A DNA stretch of 11,602 nt from NCBI GenBank assembly GCA_017446125.1, contig JAFSRL010000231.1, positions 1 through 11,602 on the forward strand, written 5' to 3'. Below the pieces are notes generated by a model. That model was not told where the DNA came from. It searched no databases and saw nothing but the letters and a program-made list of their open reading frames with translations. The DNA is from Lachnospiraceae bacterium. GTDB taxonomy: Bacteria; Bacillota; Clostridia; Lachnospirales; Lachnospiraceae. Position numbers and translations under genes: made by a program. Shown piece after piece: positions 1 through 6,001 of the stretch. Each line of letters opens with the position of its first letter. Positions within the stretch are counted from its first letter, which is position 1.

Positions 1-2810
1 AGGTAGGTGTAATTGTTTGCCTTGTTTAAGATGACCGTGCCCACGGTCTGCGTCACGCCGTTTTTGTCGCGGCGGTACAATGTCACCTGCACGTCCGCGT
101 CAGGGGTCGTGGTTAAGACGTTTCCGTTTTTGTCGACCCACTGCTTGACGACCTTCACCTTACGCTCGAAGATGCCGTTGAACTGCCAGTCAAGATTTAC
201 CTTGCGGTTCTTCTTAATGCAGGAGATCAGGTTCTGGTGGAGCCCCCAGTTGTTGTCGGATGTTTTGGAATCAAAGTAATACACCGACACTTCCCCGGGA
301 ACAACGCCGTCAATTTCAAGGTTGAAGGTGTCGCGCTTGCTGACACCCGTTAAGGTAGCGCTAAAGCGACCGGTCGTCTGGTCCACGGTAAACTGTACGC
401 TTCTTGAACCGTTCGTGAAGGTTCCCGTAAATGTTGACGGTAAGGGCGTGGGGGTAATCGTTCCGCTCACCGTCGCGGTATTGCCGTTAAAGGTAATCAC
501 GGGGTTTTGCGCAAACGCATACTGCGTTGTGTTGTTTCCGCCGCCCACGCTGCTCGCAGCATTCGTACGACGCGCGTAATCATCCAGCGCGTTCAGCACG
601 CGATTGGCGTAAACCGAATCCGCTCCGCGGATGTTGGTAACCCTTCCGTTGCCCTCTCCGTGGATTGTATTCCAGACACACTGCTGTACCGCGCTCACCG
701 CCGCGCCCTCTGTAATTGTCTCGCCGGGAGCAAGGTAGACGCCGTGCCGTCTGAGATCGTAGTCCAGTGCGGAACTCATCTCCGCCAGGCTGTTATACGG
801 ATAGGCAATGGACATGATGTTGATCAGGCGGTTCACCTGGGTTGCACTAAGGCTCGCCGTGTAGAACGACTGATTCGGTGTCAGCAGATAACGGTTATAG
901 TATCCCGAAGGCGTATTGCTGTTCCCCTGGTCCGCGCAGTAGGCGTCCAGATAGTTTGAAACACCGGACTCAAAGTCCACCACGTTCTGATAATACCAGC
1001 GCTGGTTTCCGTATGGCAGCGTGTTCCGGTCCGCAAACGGATCCTTCACCAGCGCATCGTCATGATTCGCGATGACGTACAGGCTCGCGCCGGCTGCGGC
1101 GTTGCCCACCCCATAATCCGAATTGTTGACGATATAGTCCGTGTTCTGACGCTGGGTATCACCCTCCCACGTCTTATAGCGCACCCGCCACTCCCCTGTG
1201 TTGGAGTTCCAGCTGCTGTCCCTTAAGTTCATCATGGCGCTCGCGCTTGAGGTACCGCCCGCCACCTGCGCCCTTAAGGTGTGACGACCGGTCGAAAGCG
1301 ATGACTTGGGGTAGCCCATGACACGCTCAAAACCGGAGGTCGTATTGTAACCGCCGTATACATTGACATATGTAATGCGTAATACCCACTTCCCGTCTGA
1401 CTCTCGGATAAAGCATTCACTCTTTACCTCGTTGCCGGCGGTGTCCGTGGATGTCCTGGAATGTCCGGTATACGCAAGCTGCGAAGGCAGCTCGATTTCG
1501 AAATAATCACCGCTCGTGATATAGCGCAAATAACCCGTCCAGCTCCAGTTGATGCCCAGAGCGGCAGACTCGTTGTAATCAATGGTCGTGCTCGCGGCGT
1601 CATTGACCTGCATCCGTGTCAGTGTCACATCCGTGATCTGTCTGGGGGCGCGGTCGAGGATGACGAGCGCAGACGGATTCTTTGCGGTGCGTCCATTAAT
1701 CGTAACGACACAAGGGTCATAGGTGCCCTTGCCGGTCGCCTGCGCGCCTTCAATCCTGAAGCGCATCCATTCGAACCCGCCAAGCTGAATTCCGGGTAAG
1801 AGCTTACCCGCCTGGTTTAAATCCACCGCGTTCTGTGTGTGCTCGATGTGAAGATTGTTGCCCGTGATTTCGTACGTCGCAATGACGTCGCCCGGTTCAA
1901 TGACGACGTTGGGCAGCTCAATCCGCTGGTTCGCGGTATAGGTGCCCTTCATTTCCGGATACGTCAGACCGTCCGATAAGGTGATGTCAATGTAGTCACC
2001 GGCGACCTGGATTTCCGTTGCGTCGTCAACTTCCCAGCGCAGCTCCACGTTCACCATGTCATTTTGCATCACGGTTCCCACGGGATTCCCGAGTCCGTCC
2101 GTAAGCTTTAAATAGGTGGGACGCGCGCTCGAGATGTTCGAGGGCGTATAATGCGGCGCCGCGCGCAGCAGCATCGCCGGGGCGGCACCAAGCGCAACCG
2201 GCGCTTCCAAAATGCTCACCGTGTCAAGAACGGCCTGCGGCGCGTTGGGGTCGACTGCTTCGGGGGCGGTAGCTTCGGGGTCGGTAACAGCTTCCGGTGC
2301 TGCCTGCGATGACACCTCATCCGCCGCCTGCGGCGCCACCTTCCCCTCAAGGGGAAGGTTATTATTTCCTGTCACCTCGGTGGAGCCTGCTTCCGAGCTT
2401 CCCCTTGAGGGGAAGCTGTCGGCGGAGCCGACTGATGAGGTGGCTATCCCTTCCGGGGTCGATGCCTCCTGCGTCGCCACCTCGGGTGACACCTCATCCG
2501 TCACCTTCGGTGACACCTTCCCCTCAAGGGGAAGGTTCGTATTTCCTCCCGTTACCTGCGTCGCCACCTCCGGTGCCGCCACATTCTGCACAATCGCTGG
2601 TACCGGCTCAGGGGTCGTTACCGCCTGCAGCTGCGCGGCGACCTGCTCCATCAATTCATGCTCCGCGGTGACTGCGACCGCATAATCTTTTAACGATACA
2701 ATCGTTGAAAGCAGTACAACGACAGAAAGCACAGCCGTGACCCGTTTCCAGGCACGCCTGCGACGCCAGGCTTCCAACATCGTTTTGATGTTTTCCCTAT
2801 GGTTTCGCAT
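1..2810 (-). CDS. Giant thioester-domain pilus adhesin, 5' part only (3' end beyond left edge)
   Basis: The frame is open from ATG at 2810 to the left edge (936 full codons). GAGGAG lies 7 nt upstream. Residues 1-45 have a long basic N-region (EAWRRRRAWKRV) and a hydrophobic core, which fits a signal peptide. Residues ~60-225 are a low-complexity Pro/Glu/Ala/Val linker that contains three palindromic DNA elements. Ig-like adhesin folds follow at ~230-390 (motif AGDYIDITL) and ~391-530. A thioester domain at ~555-735 has Cys625 in DAYCAD and Gln709 in VQQCVW, matching the family's Cys and TQxAxW pattern. A further beta domain spans ~765-875, and a Cna_B repeat starts near 885 (VVKQWVDKNGN). 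Thioester domains of streptococcal Cpa and SfbI bind host amines covalently, so a covalent tip-adhesin role is inferred. It is paralogous to the right-hand adhesin with the same domain order, but has its own promoter. The missing 3' part should hold more Cna_B repeats and an LPXTG signal. Confidence 0.93.
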   Translation of the reverse strand, partial: MRNHRENIKTMLEAWRRRRAWKRVTAVLSVVVLLSTIVSLKDYAVAVTAEHELMEQVAAQLQAVTTPEPVPAIVQNVAAPEVATQVTGGNTNLPLEGKVSPKVTDEVSPEVATQEASTPEGIATSSVGSADSFPSRGSSEAGSTEVTGNNNLPLEGKVAPQAADEVSSQAAPEAVTDPEATAPEAVDPNAPQAVLDTVSILEAPVALGAAPAMLLRAAPHYTPSNISSARPTYLKLTDGLGNPVGTVMQNDMVNVELRWEVDDATEIQVAGDYIDITLSDGLTYPEMKGTYTANQRIELPNVVIEPGDVIATYEITGNNLHIEHTQNAVDLNQAGKLLPGIQLGGFEWMRFRIEGAQATGKGTYDPCVVTINGRTAKNPSALVILDRAPRQITDVTLTRMQVNDAASTTIDYNESAALGINWSWTGYLRYITSGDYFEIELPSQLAYTGHSRTSTDTAGNEVKSECFIRESDGKWVLRITYVNVYGGYNTTSGFERVMGYPKSSLSTGRHTLRAQVAGGTSSASAMMNLRDSSWNSNTGEWRVRYKTWEGDTQRQNTDYIVNNSDYGVGNAAAGASLYVIANHDDALVKDPFADRNTLPYGNQRWYYQNVVDFESGVSNYLDAYCADQGNSNTPSGYYNRYLLTPNQSFYTASLSATQVNRLINIMSIAYPYNSLAEMSSALDYDLRRHGVYLAPGETITEGAAVSAVQQCVWNTIHGEGNGRVTNIRGADSVYANRVLNALDDYARRTNAASSVGGGNNTTQYAFAQNPVITFNGNTATVSGTITPTPLPSTFTGTFTNGSRSVQFTVDQTTGRFSATLTGVSKRDTFNLEIDGVVPGEVSVYYFDSKTSDNNWGLHQNLISCIKKNRKVNLDWQFNGIFERKVKVVKQWVDKNGNVLTTTPDADVQVTLYRRDKNGVTQTVGTVILNKANNYTY
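2314..2359 (+). repeat. Double-hairpin palindromic element, copy 1
   Basis: This is a 46-bp unit: a 9-base lead (ACCTCATCC, 2314-2322), a 6-3-6 hairpin (GCCGCC/GGCGCC around TGC, 2323-2337, one C-C mismatch), then a perfect 9-bp stem with tetraloop (ACCTTCCCC, TCAA, GGGGAAGGT; 2338-2359). It lies inside the second adhesin gene and encodes part of its linker (around residues 151-166) without breaking the frame. It has the same orientation as copy 3 and is inverted relative to copy 2. Confidence 0.85.
2396..2441 (-). repeat. Double-hairpin palindromic element, copy 2 (inverted)
   Basis: The same 46-bp architecture as the other copies, read on the minus strand: lead ACCTCATCA (2441-2433), perfect 6-bp stem GTCGGC/GCCGAC with a 3-nt loop (2432-2418), then the 9-bp stem AGCTTCCCC/GGGGAAGCT with a TCAA loop (2417-2396). 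Both stems differ from the other copies by paired, compensating changes. It encodes residues ~124-139 of the adhesin linker. Confidence 0.85.
2491..2536 (+). repeat. Double-hairpin palindromic element, copy 3
   Basis: A 46-bp unit with lead ACCTCATCC (2491-2499), perfect stem GTCACC/GGTGAC around TTC (2500-2514), and a perfect 9-bp stem ACCTTCCCC/GGGGAAGGT around TCAA (2515-2536). It starts 177 bp (59 codons) from copy 1 in the same orientation, so both encode related peptides in the same frame (NLPLEGKV...DEV). It covers residues ~92-107. Confidence 0.85.
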
Positions 2811-2817
2811 GCATTCA

Positions 2818-2823
2818 CTCCTC
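2818..2823 (-). promoter_or_regulatory. Ribosome binding site of the second adhesin
   Basis: GAGGAG sits 7 nt upstream of the ATG at 2810. Another ATG lies 5 bases upstream in another frame but reaches TAG after four more codons, so this site supports the start at 2810. Confidence 0.8.
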
Positions 2824-2918
2824 TTAATGAATCTGATGCATAGTGTTATTCACTTTGTCTACCGTATTTTGTGGTTGTTTTGTTTTGGGAATGTAAACAG
2901 ATGCAATATCTTGTAGTC

Positions 2919-2940
2919 AACCCTCCGAGGTAAACCCTCC
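2919..2940 (-). repeat. Short direct repeat in the adhesin mRNA leader
   Basis: Two copies of GGAGGGTT (minus strand; 2940-2933 and 2926-2919) lie 14 nt apart, roughly 10-35 nt downstream of the expected transcription start. They resemble Shine-Dalgarno sequence but have no nearby convincing ORF. They could be an operator or an RNA-binding site; the function is unknown. Confidence 0.45.
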
Positions 2941-2958
2941 CGCAACAATACAATCCTT

Positions 2959-2986
2959 ATTATAACAAAAGATTGTGCAAAATCAA
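2959..2986 (-). promoter_or_regulatory. Sigma-A promoter for the second adhesin
   Basis: The minus strand has TTGATT (2986-2981) as a -35 element, a 16-bp spacer, and a perfect TATAAT (2964-2959) -10 element with an upstream TG one base away (extended -10). Transcription would start near 2952, giving a leader of roughly 140 nt before the ATG at 2810. It marks a new transcription unit separate from the genes to the right. Confidence 0.8.
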
Positions 2987-2992
2987 TGGATG

Positions 2993-3013
2993 ACTATCAT
3001 AGAAACTATCATA
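2993..3013 (-). promoter_or_regulatory. Direct repeat upstream of the -35 box, candidate activator site
   Basis: Two exact 9-bp copies of TATGATAGT (minus strand; 3013-3005 and 3001-2993) repeat with a 12-bp period, just upstream of the -35 hexamer. The overlapping dyad ATAG-TTT-CTAT gives partial inverted symmetry. The position and roughly one-helical-turn spacing suit an activator that contacts RNA polymerase. The regulator is unknown. Confidence 0.5.
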
Positions 3014-3045
3014 TTTCCCCGGATTTTTAAATTCAGAATATTCGC

Positions 3046-3073
3046 AAAAAAAAAAGAAGTGTCAGAAATCTTC
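3046..3073 (-). terminator. Weak terminator after the second sortase
   Basis: On the minus strand a short stem (GAAG/CTTC, with a possible outer G-U pair, 10-nt loop) overlaps the sortase stop codon and is followed directly by CTTC and ten T residues (3055-3046). The T-tract is strong but the stem is weak, so termination may be partial and read-through into the second adhesin is possible. Confidence 0.4.
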
Positions 3074-3679
3074 CGAGGTCCGCTTGCACCTGAGGGTCAC
3101 ACGTGCATTCCCGCCGTAGTTGCAGGTAAAGAGCGTTAGGTCCCAGTCGTCCCCGGTCACCATATCCTCCACCTGCTCCGGTTGCAACAGCAGCGTGTCC
3201 GTTAACTCGTACGTAAAGACATTGCCGTTCACATCCGTGAACGTCACCTGCGTCCCGCGTTCCAGGTTCTTAATGGGCGAGAAATGCGCGCGCATGTTGT
3301 GACCGCAAATCACAAGCGAATCGTCATACGCACTGCCACTGAACCTGCAGGGCGCCACCAGCGCGTCCTCCTCATCCCACGCGGCAATCACCGGCAAGTC
3401 CAGCCCGATCGACTCCACCTGCACCCGGCCGATATAATCACGCCCGTCAATCTGAACGATGGGCATCAGATTGCTCAACCCCCGTAGCAGCGTGTCGGAT
3501 GTCGCCGCCTCCACGCGGCTTAAGGCAAGCGCGGATTCCCGCCCCGCCCTCGCGTCCTCTAAGCGGTTATGGACCAGAAGCGCCCCCGCTGCAAGAATGA
3601 GCAGCAAACCAAAGAGCATCATGAAGATGCCCTTGTGATTGATTGCCTTCAACTCTTTTTTGTTCCGTGTTTCTTCCAT
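3062..3679 (-). CDS. Second sortase of the pilus locus, class not assigned
   Basis: A 205-residue membrane-anchored sortase. It has a cytoplasmic lysine-rich start, one TM segment (~18-36), then a sortase beta-barrel. The predicted active site is His127 in ICGHNMR, Cys186 in TLFTCNYGG and Arg193 in NARVTLRC. Compared with the class C neighbour it lacks the N-terminal lid, the C-terminal TM segment and the CTPYG sequence, and the Cys-to-Arg distance is 7 rather than 9. There are extra cysteines at 111, 125 and 198. Sortases cleave LPXTG-like signals and transpeptidate. Here the job may be wall anchoring of the LPQTG basal pilin or help with pilin linkage; both are inferred. It begins 31 nt after the class C gene, and the ATG at 3679 has no clear Shine-Dalgarno. 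A start at Met20 or Met21 has AAGGG upstream but would truncate the membrane anchor, so the first ATG is preferred. Confidence 0.88.
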   Translation of the reverse strand: MEETRNKKELKAINHKGIFMMLFGLLLILAAGALLVHNRLEDARAGRESALALSRVEAATSDTLLRGLSNLMPIVQIDGRDYIGRVQVESIGLDLPVIAAWDEEDALVAPCRFSGSAYDDSLVICGHNMRAHFSPIKNLERGTQVTFTDVNGNVFTYELTDTLLLQPEQVEDMVTGDDWDLTLFTCNYGGNARVTLRCKRTSEDF

Positions 3680-3689
3680 AATATGTGTC

Positions 3690-3705
3690 TTCGGCGTACG
3701 CCGAA
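3690..3705. promoter_or_regulatory. Perfect 16-bp palindrome between the two sortase genes
   Basis: TTCGGCGTACGCCGAA is its own reverse complement and fills half of the 31-nt gap. As RNA it would form a 6-bp GC-rich stem with a GTAC loop, ending 10 nt before the second sortase's ATG. On the minus strand the T-run precedes rather than follows the stem, so it is not a normal terminator for these genes. It may modulate translation or mRNA stability, or be a protein-binding site. Confidence 0.6.
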
Positions 3706-3710
3706 AAATC

Positions 3711-4541
3711 TTACCCTTCCTTGCGGCCCTTCTTAGAGGTCGTCACCATCAAAATGATGAACAGCACCAGCAGGATGGGAATCGCAATCGCGATTGCAAC
3801 GTAAATGCTGTCCACCTGTCTTGCGTCCGCGTGCACATCGACGTTCATCGCTTCCAGCGCGTTCTGGGTTCGCTTGCCGCGGATTAAGAGCCTGTGCGAG
3901 TTGACGCCGTAGGGCGTGCAGGTGATGAGGGTGCAGTAATCCTCTCCCGCCTCGATGCGCAAATCGCCCACTTCCTCCGGCAGCACGATTTTAATCTGGT
4001 CGACCTGATAGGTGAGGGTCCGGTCTAAGATTTTTAAGACGAAGGTGTCGTCCTCAATCAGGCGGTCCAGGTCCGTGAACAGCACGGCGCTGGGTAAGCC
4101 CCGGTGCCCGGAAAGCGCGATGTGGTTGCCCTGCCCGCCCGTGGGCAAAGACGACTGCGGCAAGTGTCCCGCCGCAATCTGCAAAACGCCCTCGTCCACC
4201 GTATGGTAAAGCGGCAGCCGCACATTAATCTTGTCGATGATGACGTATCCCATCATCCCGGTGTCGACCGGGTCCAGCATTGTTTTGTACTCTTCGAGCT
4301 CTTCGTCGCTTAACGCGCTAAAGCTCCCCTTTTGCGAGAGCTTTTGATTAAATGCCTCCGCCGCCTTCCAGAGGGCGGAGTAGTCTTCTTCATTTAATAC
4401 TGCCATGCGCTCGTCATATGCGGCGATGGCGCGCGTTTGTGTCTTCGAGTTCCAGTAGTTACTGAACGACGGGTACATCAGGATCGCAAATCCGAGTACA
4501 AAGACACCGATCAGGATGATCGTCGGTAACTTTTTTTTCAT
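3711..4541 (-). CDS. Class C (pilin-polymerising) sortase
   Basis: A 276-residue sortase. It has an N-terminal TM segment (~6-23), a coiled, charged region (38-87), and a DP lid-type motif (Asp90-Pro91) before GMMGYVIIDKINV. The catalytic core has His146 in LSGHRGLP, Cys208 in TLITCTPYG and Arg217 in NSHRLLIRG, followed by a C-terminal TM segment (~246-267) and basic tail. The lid, CTPYG and second TM segment are class C hallmarks; this family joins pilin subunits through a pilin lysine and the LPXTG threonine on the outer face of the membrane. Its ATG overlaps the basal pilin's TGA (ATGA, 4541-4538), implying translational coupling. Codons 2-4 contain a run of eight A residues. Length and motifs are normal for an active enzyme. 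Confidence 0.96.
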   Translation of the reverse strand: MKKKLPTIILIGVFVLGFAILMYPSFSNYWNSKTQTRAIAAYDERMAVLNEEDYSALWKAAEAFNQKLSQKGSFSALSDEELEEYKTMLDPVDTGMMGYVIIDKINVRLPLYHTVDEGVLQIAAGHLPQSSLPTGGQGNHIALSGHRGLPSAVLFTDLDRLIEDDTFVLKILDRTLTYQVDQIKIVLPEEVGDLRIEAGEDYCTLITCTPYGVNSHRLLIRGKRTQNALEAMNVDVHADARQVDSIYVAIAIAIPILLVLFIILMVTTSKKGRKEG

Positions 4542-5668
4542 GCGTTTCTACGGTTCCTGTAAAATCCTGTTCCAAACAATACGAGTCCCGCAATCGCCAG
4601 TACCGGTACGGGCCAGTTGAGCTGTCCCGTCTGCGGAAGGCGGCGCATTCCAAGCACCTCCGGTTCCTCTTCCACAACGGGGTCTCTTCTGACACCCTGC
4701 ACCTCCGGGGGTTCTTCCGGCGGGGGCGGGTTGTCCGGCGGCGGGTTGTAGGTGTTGTCAAGCGTGAACGCGCCCTCCTTCTCCGAAATATTCACGGAGT
4801 AATCGCTTCCGGTTGTGCGCTCCACCACATACCAGTTGCCGCTCCCGGCATCCCAGTCATAGGTCCAGTTGTTGCTCTCGTTTAAGTAAACCGTCCGATA
4901 CAGTACGCCATCGCGATAGATGTCCACGCGTACTTCCCGCGGGCGGATGTTTCCGCTGTCATTATACCACCGTTTGTAAACCTTGTAACCGTATACCTCA
5001 CGCGTATAGGTGTATTTCACGCGCAGGACGGAATTGTTGTCAAAGGAAAAGTCCACGTTGTGATCCCACGCGCCGTTTGCGTACCCCGGCACCGCCACAA
5101 AGGTGGGCTGGTAACGATAGCGGTAGTCCGCGTCATCCTCCTTCACCGGGCGGTCATCCGCGATGACAAGATAAAGCCCCGGGTAAAGATTCGTAAAGTT
5201 TACGCGACCGTTCGATGTATACTGAAAATCCGTGGGCCAAAGATCCGCGAGCGCGTACGGACGAAGCGTGGCGGCAATCGCCTGCCAGCGTGCCCTGCGC
5301 TCAACCACGGTCTCTCCGGGACGGATGATGAGCTCCTCGTTTAAGCGCTGTTCGCTAAAGCCGGTGACGGGGGCCCGGCCCGTCCCTTCCTCGAACTGCT
5401 TGAACTCCGATGTCAGCTCGTAGGAAAGCGTATAGCCGCTTGATGCGCCGTCGTAAATCTCACCCTTTGCCGTCGCAACCTGATAAATGCGCACACGCAA
5501 ACCGTCGATGGGTGCGTTGTTGCGATCAAGATACTGCAGCGTCACAGAATTGTCCGCGACATTTTCGATGGTTTCACCCGCTGCAAGTGCCGTCGCGGGC
5601 ATCGCCAAAAGCACCGTGCAGATTGCCGCAGTAAGTATTCGTTTTAAGCTCTTTCCCTGCAATCTCAT
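4538..5668 (-). CDS. Minor (probably basal) pilin with Cna_B domain and LPQTG signal
   Basis: A 376-residue secreted wall protein. It has a signal peptide (1-30, ending ATALAA) and an N-terminal pilin domain (~38-215) with PGLYLVI near 163-169, typical of Cna_B-like strands. A Cna_B domain spans ~223-307 (YGYKVYKRW start, VVERTTGSDY Glu-box), and a proline-rich stalk (309-322) follows. PEV-x-G-x-RR occurs twice before LPQTG (344-348), then come a hydrophobic segment (352-370) and the charged tail RNRR. Pro-rich tails mark wall-proximal pilins in streptococcal pili, so a basal anchor role is inferred. The sorting motif differs from the LPETG of the shaft and tip proteins. The gene starts 6 nt after the small ORF's stop; its Shine-Dalgarno (GGGGAG) lies within the last codons of that ORF. 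It overlaps the class C sortase by 4 nt. Confidence 0.92.
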   Translation of the reverse strand: MRLQGKSLKRILTAAICTVLLAMPATALAAGETIENVADNSVTLQYLDRNNAPIDGLRVRIYQVATAKGEIYDGASSGYTLSYELTSEFKQFEEGTGRAPVTGFSEQRLNEELIIRPGETVVERRARWQAIAATLRPYALADLWPTDFQYTSNGRVNFTNLYPGLYLVIADDRPVKEDDADYRYRYQPTFVAVPGYANGAWDHNVDFSFDNNSVLRVKYTYTREVYGYKVYKRWYNDSGNIRPREVRVDIYRDGVLYRTVYLNESNNWTYDWDAGSGNWYVVERTTGSDYSVNISEKEGAFTLDNTYNPPPDNPPPPEEPPEVQGVRRDPVVEEEPEVLGMRRLPQTGQLNWPVPVLAIAGLVLFGTGFYRNRRNA

Positions 5669-5674
5669 AAGTTC

Positions 5675-5839
5675 TTACTCCCCTGCCTCTTCTGTCATGA
5701 CAGAATCCATTAAACGCAGCATCTCCAGTGCGCTTCTGAAATACTGGCGCTTCTTTTCGTTCGCCCAGATGATCTGTCCCTGCCAGGTGGCATTCTCCGT
5801 ATTCGTTACTTCCACAATAAAGGTTTCCTGTGTTTGCAT
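5675..5839 (-). CDS. Small 54-residue conserved-looking protein, function unknown
   Basis: The ORF runs from ATG at 5839 to TAA at 5675, with GGGGA 5 nt upstream of the ATG, and ends 6 nt before the basal pilin ATG. The product begins MQTQETFIVEV, has a central NATWQGQIIW and ends with an amphipathic stretch, FRSALEMLRLMDSVM. This suggests two beta strands followed by a helix. It has no signal peptide, TM segment or cysteine, so it should be cytoplasmic. I have a general recollection of short clostridial hypothetical proteins with an ATWQG...W...FRSALEL pattern; I cannot verify it here. Coupling to the basal pilin and location between two pilin genes suggest a role in pilus expression or assembly, but this is only inference. 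An overlapping longer ORF in another frame uses a TTG start and ends inside the pilin, and looks spurious. Confidence 0.72.
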   Translation of the reverse strand: MQTQETFIVEVTNTENATWQGQIIWANEKKRQYFRSALEMLRLMDSVMTEEAGE

Positions 5840-5925
5840 AGTATCCCCACAATTCTTTCATGACCGGTCTTTGTGTCACGGCACGCAACGGGAGCTTCCT
5901 GTCCTGTGCCCTGCCGCAAAGACTT

Positions 5926-5954
5926 CCGGGGCGGCGCAGCTTTTGCCGCCCCGG
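5926..5954. promoter_or_regulatory. Strong intercistronic hairpin downstream of the major pilin
   Basis: A perfect 10-bp GC-rich inverted repeat (CCGGGGCGGC / GCCGCCCCGG) with a 9-nt loop lies 48 nt after the major pilin stop. No T-tract follows on either strand, so it is not a canonical terminator. A hairpin here could protect the upstream pilin mRNA from 3' decay or attenuate transcription, making the shaft subunit more abundant than the base pilin and sortases. That role is inferred. Confidence 0.7.
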
Positions 5955-6001
5955 TCATCAATTCTCTTATGTTATCTCACGGTTCCACACCTTTGATTTC
6001 T

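Noticed and set aside
2491..2536. Palindromes as intrinsic terminators
   Set aside because: They lie inside a long open frame, and no T-tract follows any copy on the coding strand.
2314..2536. CRISPR array
   Set aside because: Only three units, one inverted, with unequal spacing and an open reading frame through all of them; no cas genes.
2212..2685. 157-residue plus-strand ORF rich in Ser/Thr/Ala
   Set aside because: It is antisense to the second adhesin's linker and mirrors its palindromic, low-complexity codons; no ribosome site or recognisable protein pattern.
2866..2952. Short leader peptide starting at a TTG in the adhesin leader
   Set aside because: A run of about 28 codons is open, but there is no ribosome site upstream of the TTG and the sequence shows no attenuator features.
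2993..3013. LytTR-type regulator site
   Set aside because: LytTR sites are 9-bp repeats separated by about 12 bp; here the repeats have only 3 bp between them and a different consensus.
5574..5888. 104-residue minus-strand ORF spanning the gap and the basal pilin start
   Set aside because: It needs a TTG start, overlaps the pilin signal peptide in another frame and does not look like a folded family. The 54-residue ORF inside it, in another frame, has a better ribosome site and more protein-like sequence.
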